64,000 nt of DNA from Mariniblastus fucicola (GTDB taxonomy: Bacteria > Planctomycetota > Planctomycetia > Pirellulales > Pirellulaceae): NCBI RefSeq assembly GCF_008087665.1, contig NZ_CP042912.1, positions 5,828,001 to 5,892,000 on the forward strand, read 5' to 3'. The position numbers and the translations under genes were made by a program. Of this stretch, positions 8,525 to 18,294 are shown piece after piece. Numbering within the stretch: position 1 is the stretch's first letter; each line of letters starts with the position of its first letter. The notes under the pieces are model-generated. The model was given only the letters and a program-made list of their open reading frames with translations, did no database searches and was not told the origin of the DNA.

Positions 8525-8656
8525 TGGATTTCTCCTGCATTGAAAGGATTGGACGAAAATGGATGCCGCCGCAAACGCGCAGCGGCATCCTGACGAACGA
8601 ATTCTCTAATCCGTTGCTTGAGTAGCGTTTGAAGAAGTGACGAAATCGAATCCGTC

Positions 8657-9085
8657 TTACGAGCCCTTGATCTCAATCTTTTTGACTTGAGATTCTGGCG
8701 CTTTGGGCACGACGACTTTCAGCACGCCAGCATCCATTTCGGCTTCGATTCCCGATTCATCAATCCGGGTTGGAAGACTGAATTGTCGTTCAATCTGGCC
8801 AAAATTTCGTTCCTGCCGAACGTAAGTGACGTCCTGGCAGATATCACGAGTCGCAGTGACGTGCAATGAGTTTTCAACAACTTTCAGGTCGACGTTTTCA
8901 ACGTTGACACCAGGCAGATCAAACTCAAGATGAAAAGAATCATCTGACTCCCAAATGCTGACAGGAGCGTGGCCAACCGTCTTGGCGTCATGCGAAAGTT
9001 CATCAATCCAGCGGCTCATCTCCCGCGAGAATGCATTCATCGGCAGAAGATTGAGCCGCGAACCGTTGCTTGTTAAAGCGTTCAT
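8657..9085 (-). CDS. Small heat shock protein, Hsp20/alpha-crystallin family
   Basis: This 142-residue cytoplasmic holdase has an alpha-crystallin domain at about 42-135: FHLEFDLPGVNVENVDLKVV, a basic strand (YVRQERNFGQIERQFSLP), and the GVLKVVVPK strand that serves the A-x-L-x-V/I-x-V-P function. A short C-terminal tail ends in VKKIEIKGS, which includes the I-x-I type anchoring motif used for oligomerisation. GGAG lies ten bases before the ATG at 9085. It is transcribed toward htrA. The length is typical of the bacterial class A/B proteins. Confidence 0.95.
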   Translation of the reverse strand: MNALTSNGSRLNLLPMNAFSREMSRWIDELSHDAKTVGHAPVSIWESDDSFHLEFDLPGVNVENVDLKVVENSLHVTATRDICQDVTYVRQERNFGQIERQFSLPTRIDESGIEAEMDAGVLKVVVPKAPESQVKKIEIKGS

Positions 9086-9215
9086 AGGAACATCTCCATT
9101 GATAAAAGGTTTTGATTGTCAAAGTGACAGTCGAACATTCGACGGAAGATCAATTCGCAAACGGCGTGCCAAAATGCAACAGATTCGGAACGAAATTTTG
9201 AATTGAAACTCCGAA

Positions 9216-11975
9216 CTACAAAGCGATCGGCTCGACGTTCTGTGCCGAAGTCCAGCCAGATTTCCCGTTGGGCAATGCGATTTCAAACCAGCCCTCTCGC
9301 TCGTTCGTAATCTTTACCTCGGTGCCAAGGGATGGATCGAGTTCGGCTTCAACAGGAAACTCGTTTCCGTCGCTACGACGAAGTTCGATCGTGTCAGATG
9401 TCACGATTGCAAGGTTTGCGGGTTCCAACTGGCTCCAATAGAGGCTCAATCCTGTTACGGACATCAATACGAAAGGCACCATTGCCCAACGCAGCACCGG
9501 TGTTTTCCGTCTGATGGTTTTCAGGCATAGCAGCCCCCAGAAAACAATCGATGCAACCGCGAACAGGAATGTTGTCATGCTCCAGCCAAGCCATTGTTGG
9601 CAAGTTGACAACATGCGTTTTGCGCGATCCAGGGATAGCCACGTTGCTTGATTTGACTCAACAGATCGGTTGTCTGCAATTGAAAGCTCCTGCTTCAGCA
9701 ACTCCAGATTTCGACTGGCTTTTTGCATGCCAGGGTTTAGCGTCAAGGCCCGGTGATAGTTGACGATTGCTTTGGCTGGCTGATCGCTCTGGTGCCATGC
9801 GTTGCCAAGGTTGAAGAACAATTCGCTGTTGCGAACTCCTTGATCAACAAGCCGTTGATAGTTTCCTGCCGCGTCACGAAACATGTCCCGCGACTTCGCG
9901 AGATCCGTGTCAGCCATTTCGCTCGCTTTCCGATAGGATTCGTTTGCCTTCATCAGCAGCGGTGACAGTGAGATGTCTTCCGCGGAGACTGTCTGAGGGA
10001 TAGCGAGGCCACTGAGCGCAAACATCACCATCGTTGCCGTCAGATTGCGTTTGGTCGAACGGGATGCAGGAACTTTGGACCATCGACGATGCTTACTGAC
10101 TTTCTCGATGTCCGATAGCATCTGATGACACTCGCCGCGCAAGTCGTCGATCGAAAGCGGCGATTCCGTTTCACTATAGCTTGCAGTGGACTGATCGATT
10201 CGACCAATCTGATGAAACAGTGACTCCAACGAGTTTGCCGTTTCGTAGTCGCCCAATGCTCTGATGCGTCCAACGGCATGTTCGTTCGTGGGACAATTGT
10301 CTCTGACCGATGCCGAGACAAAATTCCTTAACGCCACCGCCAACGCCTCCCCAGACTTCGCGCTATTGATCGCGTTTCTGGCCTGGGCTACCGGCGATTT
10401 CAGTTTTCCAATCGCAGTTGGAAAAACGGTCGCAAGTTTGGCAGTGAGCAACAAAAGCCAACAGCCGGCTGGAATGGCAGCGAAATACAGCCAACCATTT
10501 CGAGCCATTGTGCTTTCAGGCAAGAGAACATTCTCCGAAAAGTCGTTTTGCAAAAACATGCCCGCAGTCGAAGCGTTGTTCGCCGAGGTTTGGCTGCTGT
10601 CGGAAGGCACCGAACCTTGCGGCGAATTGCTGACAATAGAATCCAGCTGAAGTGCTTCCGCTCTTTCAACTTCAATATCGATCGGCTGTGTGTAAACCGT
10701 TTGGTAGGCTTTCTTGTCGGGGTCAAAAAAGCTGAATGGAATCGCCGGAATTTGCGTGACGGATTCCGAACGAGGGCGGATCGTTGTGATGAAAACTTTG
10801 GAATCGTCCTGCACGAATCCCGCGAGCGATTGATCGCTGACTTGAAAATCTGATGCGAGGTTCTCAATGTCATGAAGTGGCGGTGCCTGGACGACTTCCA
10901 TCGGGCCGTCGCCAACGATTCCCAACCGCAGCGTGATTGGATCACCCGCAACAACGTTCTTTGGTTCTGCTTCGGCGACAATCTGATACTTGCCGACGGC
11001 GCCGCGGTAATCGGCAGGTCGATTCTCCGTCGGGATTGGCATTACTTCCGTCGAGTTCACGTTTGCATCGGCAACGACAGGGCGTGACTCGGTGACTGTC
11101 AGCCGCCTGCCGAATGGAGACGACGAGAAAAAATCGTCGCCCATCACCTGCTTCATTAGAGAGCTGTCATCGAAAATGCTGTCGAAAGGATCACGGCGTC
11201 GACCGAGAGATAACGGGTAATCGATCACGATCTGTAAATCGCTCGCGTCCAGTTTTCCAGGCTTCGTTGGGTAAACCTTGCCTTCGATTTCGTAGAGGAA
11301 GTACTGGCGACTGCGACCTTCCTCATCCTTTCGCAACACGGCTTTGCCACCGGGACGTTGGCGGTTTTCAGCGAGTTCCTTCATTCGATCCGTAAAGGCT
11401 CCCCAGGACGATTGCTCCGAAAGCATCTGCCACATGTGGCCTTCGTTGAGCTTGATGTTTTTGTCTCGGTCCGAGAAGGGCTTGATCCAAATCTTCAGTT
11501 TCAGATCAAGTTGCTGCCCGACGTAAACGGATTCTTTTTTGCCTTCGACTTCGACAAACAGCAAGTCGCCTGTTTCGCTTTTGGTCGCCACAAACCTCAT
11601 CGGTTGAGTTTTTTTGGTCTTTCCATCGACGTTGATCTCGAAAGGGGGAATCTCGAATTCGCCCTCCCGCTTCGGACAGATCAGATACTGCGCCGCTACG
11701 CTACGACTCTCACTTCGCCGGCCATTGATGATCGTGATCTGTGATGACTGCGAGGGCGTTCCCGCACTCTGTACGTCGCACCCGTCGATTTCAAAACCTT
11801 CCGGCAACGAATAGTTTTCTGCGTTACGGATCTGAATCTGCAGCACGATCGGCGAACCTACCCACGCTTCACGCGATGAAATCTGCGCCGACACGTCCTG
11901 GGCGAAAGTCACTGAAGGCAATGCGACGACAAGAACCAGAGTCAAAAGAGCCGAATTGAAGATTCGCGCTAACAT
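9216..11975 (-). CDS. batD: BatD-BatE fusion: aerotolerance-type exported protein with TPR and SH3-like domains
   Basis: This protein of about 919 residues has a signal peptide and long BatD (PF13584-type) beta-sandwich repeats at about 28-430, then a TM near 490. Later come a second exported or TM stretch (about 650-665), TPR helices (SELFFNLGNAWHQSDQPAKAIVNYHRAL, about 705-760), two TM segments, and an SH3-like end (WFEIALPNGKSGWTSAQNVEPIAL). TPR plus SH3 is the layout of BatE, normally a separate gene, so this is a natural BatD-BatE fusion. It is the last gene of the moxR/bat operon. The stop of batB/C overlaps its start as TGATG; GTG one codon earlier (11978) is an alternative start. Its role is envelope scaffolding; the mechanism is unknown in general. 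Confidence 0.85.
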   Translation of the reverse strand: MLARIFNSALLTLVLVVALPSVTFAQDVSAQISSREAWVGSPIVLQIQIRNAENYSLPEGFEIDGCDVQSAGTPSQSSQITIINGRRSESRSVAAQYLICPKREGEFEIPPFEINVDGKTKKTQPMRFVATKSETGDLLFVEVEGKKESVYVGQQLDLKLKIWIKPFSDRDKNIKLNEGHMWQMLSEQSSWGAFTDRMKELAENRQRPGGKAVLRKDEEGRSRQYFLYEIEGKVYPTKPGKLDASDLQIVIDYPLSLGRRRDPFDSIFDDSSLMKQVMGDDFFSSSPFGRRLTVTESRPVVADANVNSTEVMPIPTENRPADYRGAVGKYQIVAEAEPKNVVAGDPITLRLGIVGDGPMEVVQAPPLHDIENLASDFQVSDQSLAGFVQDDSKVFITTIRPRSESVTQIPAIPFSFFDPDKKAYQTVYTQPIDIEVERAEALQLDSIVSNSPQGSVPSDSSQTSANNASTAGMFLQNDFSENVLLPESTMARNGWLYFAAIPAGCWLLLLTAKLATVFPTAIGKLKSPVAQARNAINSAKSGEALAVALRNFVSASVRDNCPTNEHAVGRIRALGDYETANSLESLFHQIGRIDQSTASYSETESPLSIDDLRGECHQMLSDIEKVSKHRRWSKVPASRSTKRNLTATMVMFALSGLAIPQTVSAEDISLSPLLMKANESYRKASEMADTDLAKSRDMFRDAAGNYQRLVDQGVRNSELFFNLGNAWHQSDQPAKAIVNYHRALTLNPGMQKASRNLELLKQELSIADNRSVESNQATWLSLDRAKRMLSTCQQWLGWSMTTFLFAVASIVFWGLLCLKTIRRKTPVLRWAMVPFVLMSVTGLSLYWSQLEPANLAIVTSDTIELRRSDGNEFPVEAELDPSLGTEVKITNEREGWFEIALPNGKSGWTSAQNVEPIAL

Positions 11976-14194
11976 CACCAGTCCCTTTCCACTTGAACCC
12001 GTCTCTGTCGTCGTTTCTGTTTCTGCCGATATCGCCTGAGCATGTCGCGATCGCGAACTGACTGCAGGAGTTTCAATGCTTCCTGACGCGTCATCATGCC
12101 GTCGTCCGGTGCGATCGGTTGGGCGACAGCGCCGTTTTCTTTTTGCACGTTGTCTTTGGGGTCCTGTTCATTGGTTGAAGAAAGCTGGCCTTGAGGAGGC
12201 TCTTTTCCTTCCTCTTTCTTGTCTTCTGTCGCAGGACCGTTCTCTTTTTCTTCGTTGGCAGCATCGTTTTCCATCTGCGATTTTTTCGAGTTGTCGCCCG
12301 ACTGCTGAGAGTCCTTGTTTTCGGCCGATGAATTGTTTTGATTTTGATCGCTCTCTGGTGGACTTCCTTGCTGTCCGTCGCCATCTTCGCCTTTGCTTTG
12401 TTGGTCCTTTTGATCCGAAGACTGTTGCTGCTGTTCAGGCTTTTGTTCGGAACTCTCGGATTCAGCGTCACCCTGTTTGTCTGACTCGTTCTCTTCAGAC
12501 GACTCGCTCTCGTTTGAATTTTCTGAGCTCTCTGACTCCTGCGACTCGTCCTCTTTCGAGTCAGGATTCTGTTCCGACTGTTCGCCGTCCTGTTGTTCCT
12601 GGTCTTGCTGCTGTTGATCGTCGTTTTGTTGTTGCTGTTCTTGATCTTGCTTCAACTGCTTAATCAACTTCGAAGCACGTTCTAGATTTTCACGAGCATC
12701 GGAAAGACTTCGATCCAATCGTAACGCACTGCGATAATGCCCAATCGCCAACTGCAATTCACTGATCGCGGCTTCCGGTTGCTGTTGTGCCAACGGTAAC
12801 GCCTTTGCGTAGTGACAATTGCCAAGGTTGTACCGGCTGTTGCTTGCGATTCGATCGTTTGATGAAGAAGCCGTTTCAGCAAACAATACCGTCGCCGCGT
12901 CGACATCGGAATTGCGATAGTGCGCACTTGCCAAGTTGTAGTTCAGTTCATCTTGATGATCGTTGTTCGATTCTTCAATCGCGTTGTAAGCCTCAATTGC
13001 TTCCGCTGTTTTTGACCCACGCACCAATTCGTTGGCCGCGTTAATCTTCGCTGCAACCGATTCAGGCAACTGGCCTTCCTGAGCAAAGGCAACGCTGGGA
13101 AAGAGGACCAGGATTGCTGCAGCCGTCTTGGAAACGCGAGAAAGCCCTTCGTTTCGACGACCGGCGCGACTTGCCTTCGCCACCGCAGCAACTTTCTCTT
13201 TCCGCGAACCAGCACTGATCCATGTGTACAGCCAGAGAAACAAAAATGCCGGGAAAGCAAACCACTGGAAACGCGGAATCAAAGCCTTGATCTTCGCCGT
13301 TTCAAATTCAGACTTTTCCACGTTGGCAACGTACTTGTGATAGACGTCTCCCATGTTGACCCGTTTGACGCCGGCTGGAATGTAGGCCGCATCCGTTTCC
13401 GTTGCAATTTGCTTCAGAATACTTCCGTTGAGCTTCGACCAAACTTGTTGGCCCTCATGTTGAACAAAGCGTCCTCCGCGGTTACGTCCATCGGAATCGT
13501 TCGGAATGCGGGATCCTTCGGTCATGTCGCCGAGCCCTACCGTAAAGATTCGCAGTCCATCATCCGCGTGCAACTGTTTTGCAAGTTCGATCGGCTTGCT
13601 TTCCTGATCTTCTCCGTCGGTGAACAGCACCATGGTCTTGAAGTCGTTGGTCTTGTTCAAAAACGCCTCGGAGGCCGCTTTGATCGCGACGCCCAACTGC
13701 GAACCGCCAACGGAAACGGATTCCGGACCGACCGAGTCCAGTTTCTGCTGAAAGTCGTGATAGTGATTGGTCAGCGGAACAGCCTGTTTGGCTTCCCCTG
13801 CGAAAACAACCAGCCCTACACGATCGCCCGCCATCTCGGCAAGCATGTCCTTGATCTGCTGTTTCGCTCGCGTGAGTCGATTTGGTTTTGCATCCTGAGC
13901 CAACATGCTGCGTGAAACGTCGAGGGCGAAGACAACTTCAAGCCCACGCTGAGGAACTTCACGAGTCGTCTTGCCCCAGCGAATATCCATGCAAGCAAGA
14001 ACTAGCAGAGCCAATCCCAGCGTCAACAACGACAGAGACGCAAAATCAGAAAGCAATCCAGCATTGCCATCCGACGCTCCAAACTGTTTTCGCGCCCGTC
14101 GGTCCATCCATCGACTACGCATGAACAAAAGTCCAACCACAGGCACCGCGATCAATAGCCACGCCCATTCCGGATTGCCAATTTCGTAGTTCAT
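11975..14194 (-). CDS. batB: BatB-BatC fusion: von Willebrand factor A membrane protein with TPR and acidic tail
   Basis: The 739-residue product starts at the ATG overlapping the batA stop (ATGA, 14194). An earlier start would add 34 residues inside batA and is unlikely. Two N-terminal TM segments are followed by a VWA domain with an intact MIDAS motif (ALDVSRSM), then LFTDGED. A TM lies at about 320-340 and another hydrophobic export segment near 385. TPR repeats at about 400-540 correspond to BatC (YNLGNCHYAKALPL). About 170 residues of Gln/Ser/Glu/Asp low complexity follow, and a strongly basic C-terminus (RRYRQKQKRRQRR). A separate BatC gene is absent. The acidic linker may be disordered and the basic end may bind an acidic partner. 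Confidence 0.88.
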   Translation of the reverse strand: MNYEIGNPEWAWLLIAVPVVGLLFMRSRWMDRRARKQFGASDGNAGLLSDFASLSLLTLGLALLVLACMDIRWGKTTREVPQRGLEVVFALDVSRSMLAQDAKPNRLTRAKQQIKDMLAEMAGDRVGLVVFAGEAKQAVPLTNHYHDFQQKLDSVGPESVSVGGSQLGVAIKAASEAFLNKTNDFKTMVLFTDGEDQESKPIELAKQLHADDGLRIFTVGLGDMTEGSRIPNDSDGRNRGGRFVQHEGQQVWSKLNGSILKQIATETDAAYIPAGVKRVNMGDVYHKYVANVEKSEFETAKIKALIPRFQWFAFPAFLFLWLYTWISAGSRKEKVAAVAKASRAGRRNEGLSRVSKTAAAILVLFPSVAFAQEGQLPESVAAKINAANELVRGSKTAEAIEAYNAIEESNNDHQDELNYNLASAHYRNSDVDAATVLFAETASSSNDRIASNSRYNLGNCHYAKALPLAQQQPEAAISELQLAIGHYRSALRLDRSLSDARENLERASKLIKQLKQDQEQQQQNDDQQQQDQEQQDGEQSEQNPDSKEDESQESESSENSNESESSEENESDKQGDAESESSEQKPEQQQQSSDQKDQQSKGEDGDGQQGSPPESDQNQNNSSAENKDSQQSGDNSKKSQMENDAANEEKENGPATEDKKEEGKEPPQGQLSSTNEQDPKDNVQKENGAVAQPIAPDDGMMTRQEALKLLQSVRDRDMLRRYRQKQKRRQRRVQVERDW

Positions 14195-15258
14195 GAGACT
14201 TCCCTCAACCACGAATGTTGCAAAACCACTCCGACGAGTAATAGCGAGAGCGAAATTAACAATGTGGCAGGAAGCTGAAAACCGTTTGCTCGCCACGGTT
14301 GCACCGCGAGTTCGCGATAGTCCACGTAGTTTTCCGTTTCGACTTCTGTTTTCTCCAGTTGGTCGATTTCTTCGTAAATCGCAGTCAGTGAATCGGTGTC
14401 CGTCGCGCGAAAGTACTTTCCTTCGGTGACTTCAGCGATTTTCTTCAGCGTCGATTCGTCAATATTGACTTGCATCATTTGGACTCGGCGGCGACCAAAC
14501 GCGTCGGTGTATGGAATCGGTGCCTGCCCTTTTGTTCCGATCCCAATCGTGTAGATCTTGATGCCCAACGTCTGAGCCAACTCTGCCGCAGCAATTGGCT
14601 CGAGTTCTCCAGCCGTATTTTCACCGTCGGTTAGCAGAATCATGATCTTGCTCTTAACTTTTTCGTCGCGGTTTTCGTCAAGAGCGTTCAACTTCTCAAC
14701 CGCCAAGGCTATCGCGTCGCCAATCGCAGTACCGTCTTCGCTTCGCACATCAACGATCTGGGTATTGTTCAAACTGGACGCCAGAAAGCCATGATCGAGC
14801 GTGGGCGGCGTAACCCCGTCGGCGTAACCAGCAAAGGTGATGAGCCCAACCAGATCACTAAAACGACCGTCGAGGCTTTCATCTCCAAGCACAAACTTTC
14901 CCGCGACGTTTTTGATGGCAGTCAAACGGTCGACGTGTTCGTCTTCGATTTTGAAATCGAGAGCTTGCATACTGCTACTTCGGTCCACGACCATTTCGAT
15001 CGCGATCCCTTCACTTTCAGTGATCGTTTGGTCTCGGCCTTCACGTGGTCGAGCCAAACTGATGATCAAAAAGAGTAACGCAAGCAACATCAGGACTTTG
15101 GGCAGCCAAAGGAGCCTCTGTCGCAGCGAAGGCGTTAGCTGGCTGGCCAATGACGTGTTGCTGAATCGAACGGCATTTCCTTTTCTGGATCCAAAAATTC
15201 GCCATGCCGCCAATAGCAGCACGGGCATCAGGAGAAACCACAGCGGTGAATGAAACAT
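14191..15258 (-). CDS. batA: BatA-type von Willebrand factor A membrane protein
   Basis: This 355-residue protein has two N-terminal TM segments (about 5-20 and 55-75), a VWA domain, and a C-terminal TM (about 325-345). The MIDAS motif is complete (VVDRSSSM), as are the later Thr/Asp positions (LLTDGENTAGE). VWA domains of this family bind divalent metal and protein partners and are thought to be acted on by the MoxR ATPase encoded upstream. The ATG at 15258 overlaps the previous stop (TGATG), and its own stop overlaps batB. Lengths and order match known Bacteroides and planctomycete aerotolerance loci. Confidence 0.92.
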   Translation of the reverse strand: MFHSPLWFLLMPVLLLAAWRIFGSRKGNAVRFSNTSLASQLTPSLRQRLLWLPKVLMLLALLFLIISLARPREGRDQTITESEGIAIEMVVDRSSSMQALDFKIEDEHVDRLTAIKNVAGKFVLGDESLDGRFSDLVGLITFAGYADGVTPPTLDHGFLASSLNNTQIVDVRSEDGTAIGDAIALAVEKLNALDENRDEKVKSKIMILLTDGENTAGELEPIAAAELAQTLGIKIYTIGIGTKGQAPIPYTDAFGRRRVQMMQVNIDESTLKKIAEVTEGKYFRATDTDSLTAIYEEIDQLEKTEVETENYVDYRELAVQPWRANGFQLPATLLISLSLLLVGVVLQHSWLREVS

Positions 15259-16196
15259 CAAGCAGCCTCCCGTGATTCTGGCAGCGTTGAGATGACTTCT
15301 TCGAGATCCACAATCAATTTTCGGGCGGACTCAGTCAGCCGCGTTTCCACTTCGGTTGAAATCCCAAGTCCTCCAAACTTGACTCGCTCCGAAACCGAGA
15401 GGATTTCTTCGACTCTCGCAATGGAGTCACTCGCAACGTTTTTCGACGCAAGAGTCTCAGCGATCTTGCTTGATGACAAACTCGCGGCAGGAAAATCAAA
15501 CCGTTCTTCGATGAAATCGCGAAGGATACTTTCAACACGGTTGAAACTGCCTTCCGTACGATCGTTCAGCCGAGCCAGCGCCCAAACGCTTGCCGACACG
15601 GGTGTTTTTGATTGCCGAGCCGCAATCAAACAGGCAGCTGCAATGGCCAACGTGATTCCACCGACAAGCGAAATCCAAAAAGCACCCATCGAGGTTGATT
15701 CAGGCTCATCCACTTCAATCAAATCCGCGATGTCATTGAACGTCGTCAAATCAGCAGAAGATTCGACGACGCTTACGACGGTGATTTGGAGGGGTTCCGA
15801 GCGGAGTAGCTTCGAATCGCCCCCGGGTTCTTGAACCGAAACCTCCAACTGCGGAATGTCGAGCTTACCAGTGTCAATGGTTTCCAGCGTAAGAGTTCGA
15901 ATCCACCTTTGTCGATTAGCGTCGCCTTCGATCGGAATGCCAAACTGGTCGTTGACATCAAGCACATCGAACGAGCCAACTTTCTCGCCGAGCTCAGAAA
16001 AGCTGACTCGACTATCGGCTGGGGCGGTCAGCGAAATTTCAAACCGAAACGGATCGGCGATCAGAACGCTCGTCCGATCCGCAGATCTAACGAGTCCAAA
16101 TGTGTCAGCATAAGAGACGCTCTGCTGCATCGCGATGAACAACATGCAGCACGCGATCCCTCGCACTCCTAACTTTACGGAGCTCAATGACTTCAT
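15258..16196 (-). CDS. Exported single-TM protein of the bat operon (BatD-like/DUF4381-position protein)
   Basis: The 312-residue product has a signal peptide (about 12-30), a beta-rich exported domain (about 35-170) and one TM (about 192-212). A helical cytosolic tail follows that includes FNRVESILRDFIEERFDFPA. Position between DUF58 and batA, plus this architecture, matches the small BatD-like or DUF4381 proteins in other MoxR/VWA operons. No diagnostic motif is visible, so the name rests on context. It overlaps both neighbours by a few bases, which indicates tight co-translation. It may be the periplasmic partner of the VWA proteins. Confidence 0.75.
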   Translation of the reverse strand: MKSLSSVKLGVRGIACCMLFIAMQQSVSYADTFGLVRSADRTSVLIADPFRFEISLTAPADSRVSFSELGEKVGSFDVLDVNDQFGIPIEGDANRQRWIRTLTLETIDTGKLDIPQLEVSVQEPGGDSKLLRSEPLQITVVSVVESSADLTTFNDIADLIEVDEPESTSMGAFWISLVGGITLAIAAACLIAARQSKTPVSASVWALARLNDRTEGSFNRVESILRDFIEERFDFPAASLSSSKIAETLASKNVASDSIARVEEILSVSERVKFGGLGISTEVETRLTESARKLIVDLEEVISTLPESREAA

Positions 16197-17065
16197 CGTT
16201 GCTCCCTCGCGTGGAAGTAACGTCGCAGCGGATCGACGATGTCTTCACCGGTCGTCAGTTGAATTGGCTCCATCTGCAAGCGTCGAAACATCGTCAATCG
16301 TTGCTCTTCCTTTCGAGCAAACAATTCCGAGAACTGTTTTCGGTTTTTGCGACTTGAGGTGTCGACCAGTACTTGCTCACCGGTTTCACTATCCCGCAGT
16401 CGAACAAGGCCAACCTTCGGTAAGGCTCTCTCTCCGGGATCGCTGACCGTAATCGGGACGATGTCGTGACGCCGCCTTGCGACCTTGAGCACCGACTCAA
16501 ATCCAGAGTCGAAAAAATCGCTGACCAGAAAAACAACGCTACGCCGTTTGCAAGTTCGATTCAAATGCTCCACCGCATTGCGAATACTTGTTCCAGTTCC
16601 GACCGGTTGACAATAGAGGAGCTCACGAATGATTCGCAGCACATGCCGACTGCCTTTGCGTGGCGGGATTGCTTTCTCGATCTCGTCGGTGAAAAGTGTC
16701 AGCCCGATCTTGTCATTGTTCCGAGTCGCCGACATGGCAATCGTTGCTCCAAGCTCGGCAATCAGCTCGCGTTTGGTTTGCGATACCGTTCCGAACTCAA
16801 CTGAACGACTCATGTCGACCAGCAAGATCACCGACATTTCACGCTCTTCGCGGAACAGCTTGACGAAAGGCTGGTCGCTTCGAGCGGTCACGTTCCAGTC
16901 AATTGAGCGGACGTCGTCACCGATCTGGTAGGGGCGAACTTCCTCAAATTCGATGCCGCGACCCCTGAAAGCAGAATTCCAAGAACCGGCCAGCAGCTCA
17001 TCAACCTGATGCGAGCTGCGAATCTGAATTCGTCTTATTTTCTGAAAGATCTCTTTGGGAATCAT
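16193..17065 (-). CDS. DUF58 domain protein (VWA-like) of the moxR/bat operon
   Basis: This cytosolic protein of about 290 residues carries the hallmark DUF58 segment GRGIEFEEVRPYQIGDDVRSIDWNV near residue 35-60. A degenerate VWA fold follows, with LLVDMSRSVEFGT at the metal site and FLVSDFFDSGF further on. DUF58 proteins occur almost always beside MoxR ATPases and are believed to be their substrates or adaptors. ATG at 17065 is preferred over the TTG one codon earlier. The stop overlaps the next gene start by four bases. Confidence 0.93.
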   Translation of the reverse strand: MIPKEIFQKIRRIQIRSSHQVDELLAGSWNSAFRGRGIEFEEVRPYQIGDDVRSIDWNVTARSDQPFVKLFREEREMSVILLVDMSRSVEFGTVSQTKRELIAELGATIAMSATRNNDKIGLTLFTDEIEKAIPPRKGSRHVLRIIRELLYCQPVGTGTSIRNAVEHLNRTCKRRSVVFLVSDFFDSGFESVLKVARRRHDIVPITVSDPGERALPKVGLVRLRDSETGEQVLVDTSSRKNRKQFSELFARKEEQRLTMFRRLQMEPIQLTTGEDIVDPLRRYFHAREQR

Positions 17066-17126
17066 CAATCTCGACGGATAGCCGTCACCATTTACTGCGA
17101 ACTGAACCGATCAATTTTGTCTAACG

Positions 17127-18131
17127 TTACGGCATCGGAACGTGATTCAGGATCTGGGAAACGATTGACTCCGAAGTTAACTCTTCGGCTTCCGCTTCGT
17201 AGGTCACAGCGACTCGGTGACGCAAAATGTCCATCGCAAGTTCCCGCACATCTGATGGCGTCACATATGCTCTTCCTGCAAGAAACGCGTTCGCTTTCGC
17301 TGCCAACGCGAGGTTAATCGTGGCTCGCGGCGATCCGCCAAACTGGATCATCGGTGACAAATTCAATCCGTAAGACTCCGGAGAACGCGTCGCCATAATC
17401 AGATCGACGATGTAGCCTTCGACCTTTTCATCGACATGAATCTGATCGATCAGTTCGCGGGCCGCGAGGATTTCGGCAGGGTTGGTTACTGACTCAATTT
17501 CTACATTGCTTGCTGTCTTGCTCATCCGACGCAAGATCTGCAGTTCTTCATCGCGGTTCGGATAATCGACAATCACTTTCAGCATGAAGCGATCCGTTTG
17601 CGCTTCCGGTAGCGGATAAGTGCCTTCTTGCTCGACCGGATTCTGTGTCGCCATCACAAGGAACGGATTGTCGAGCTCAAACGTTTCACTACCGATCGTG
17701 ACCTGGCGTTCCTGCATCGCCTCCAAAAGTGCACTTTGAACTTTAGCCGGTGCACGATTGATTTCATCAGCAAGGATCAGGTTTGAAAAGATCGGCCCTT
17801 TCTGAACGACGAATGTTTGCTCCTGTGGGCGGTAGACCTGAGTCCCGATCAAGTCGGCCGGCAGCAAGTCAGGTGTGAATTGGATTCGCTGAAAGCCGGT
17901 ATCGATCGCTTTGGCCAAGCTTGCGACAGCGGTTGTTTTGGCGAGCCCCGGAACCCCTTCGATCAGCAGGTGGCCTCCGGTCAGCAGCCCAATGAGCATG
18001 CGGTGGACCAGCTGTTCCTGGCCGACAAGCACGCGGTTGACTTGACTAACGATCCGACGAAAAGGCTCGCTTGCCAATTTGATTTTCTCGGATGCCTGTT
18101 CGATTTCCGCACCGGTAGACATGGTTGACAT
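17127..18131 (-). CDS. MoxR family AAA+ ATPase
   Basis: This AAA+ chaperone of about 334 residues has Walker A (GVPGLAKT), Walker B (LILADEINRAPAKVQSALLEAM), sensor 1 (VMATQNPVEQEGTYPLPEAQ) and an arginine-containing lid domain. It opens the bat operon, 61 bases ahead of DUF58. By family knowledge it remodels or inserts metal into VWA-domain partners, here the three VWA or VWA-like proteins downstream. The start at 18131 gives the usual N-terminus; a further 13 codons upstream are open but unlikely to be coding. ATG at 18122 is an alternative. Confidence 0.95.
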   Translation of the reverse strand: MSTMSTGAEIEQASEKIKLASEPFRRIVSQVNRVLVGQEQLVHRMLIGLLTGGHLLIEGVPGLAKTTAVASLAKAIDTGFQRIQFTPDLLPADLIGTQVYRPQEQTFVVQKGPIFSNLILADEINRAPAKVQSALLEAMQERQVTIGSETFELDNPFLVMATQNPVEQEGTYPLPEAQTDRFMLKVIVDYPNRDEELQILRRMSKTASNVEIESVTNPAEILAARELIDQIHVDEKVEGYIVDLIMATRSPESYGLNLSPMIQFGGSPRATINLALAAKANAFLAGRAYVTPSDVRELAMDILRHRVAVTYEAEAEELTSESIVSQILNHVPMP

Positions 18132-18294
18132 GGAAAAAGTGCCCCTATGAGTTGAATGACAATTCGTCACTGATGACTTTGACCCTTTAAGTAGTCGCTG
18201 CCAAACGTGAAATCACCCTCGAAATTTTTGTGAGCAGGGTCGATTGGGCGAATCTTCTGCAAAGTGCGCGCCGAATCTCGATGTGTCGGCCCGC

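Noticed and set aside
12100-12680. Repetitive stretch that might suggest a repeat array
   Set aside because: It is the Gln/Ser/Glu-rich linker of BatB/C written in repeated codons; no constant repeat and spacer pattern as in CRISPR.
18132-18294. Possible sigma54 promoter ahead of moxR
   Set aside because: A TTGGCAG-like string occurs, but the matching -12 GC element is missing at the right spacing.
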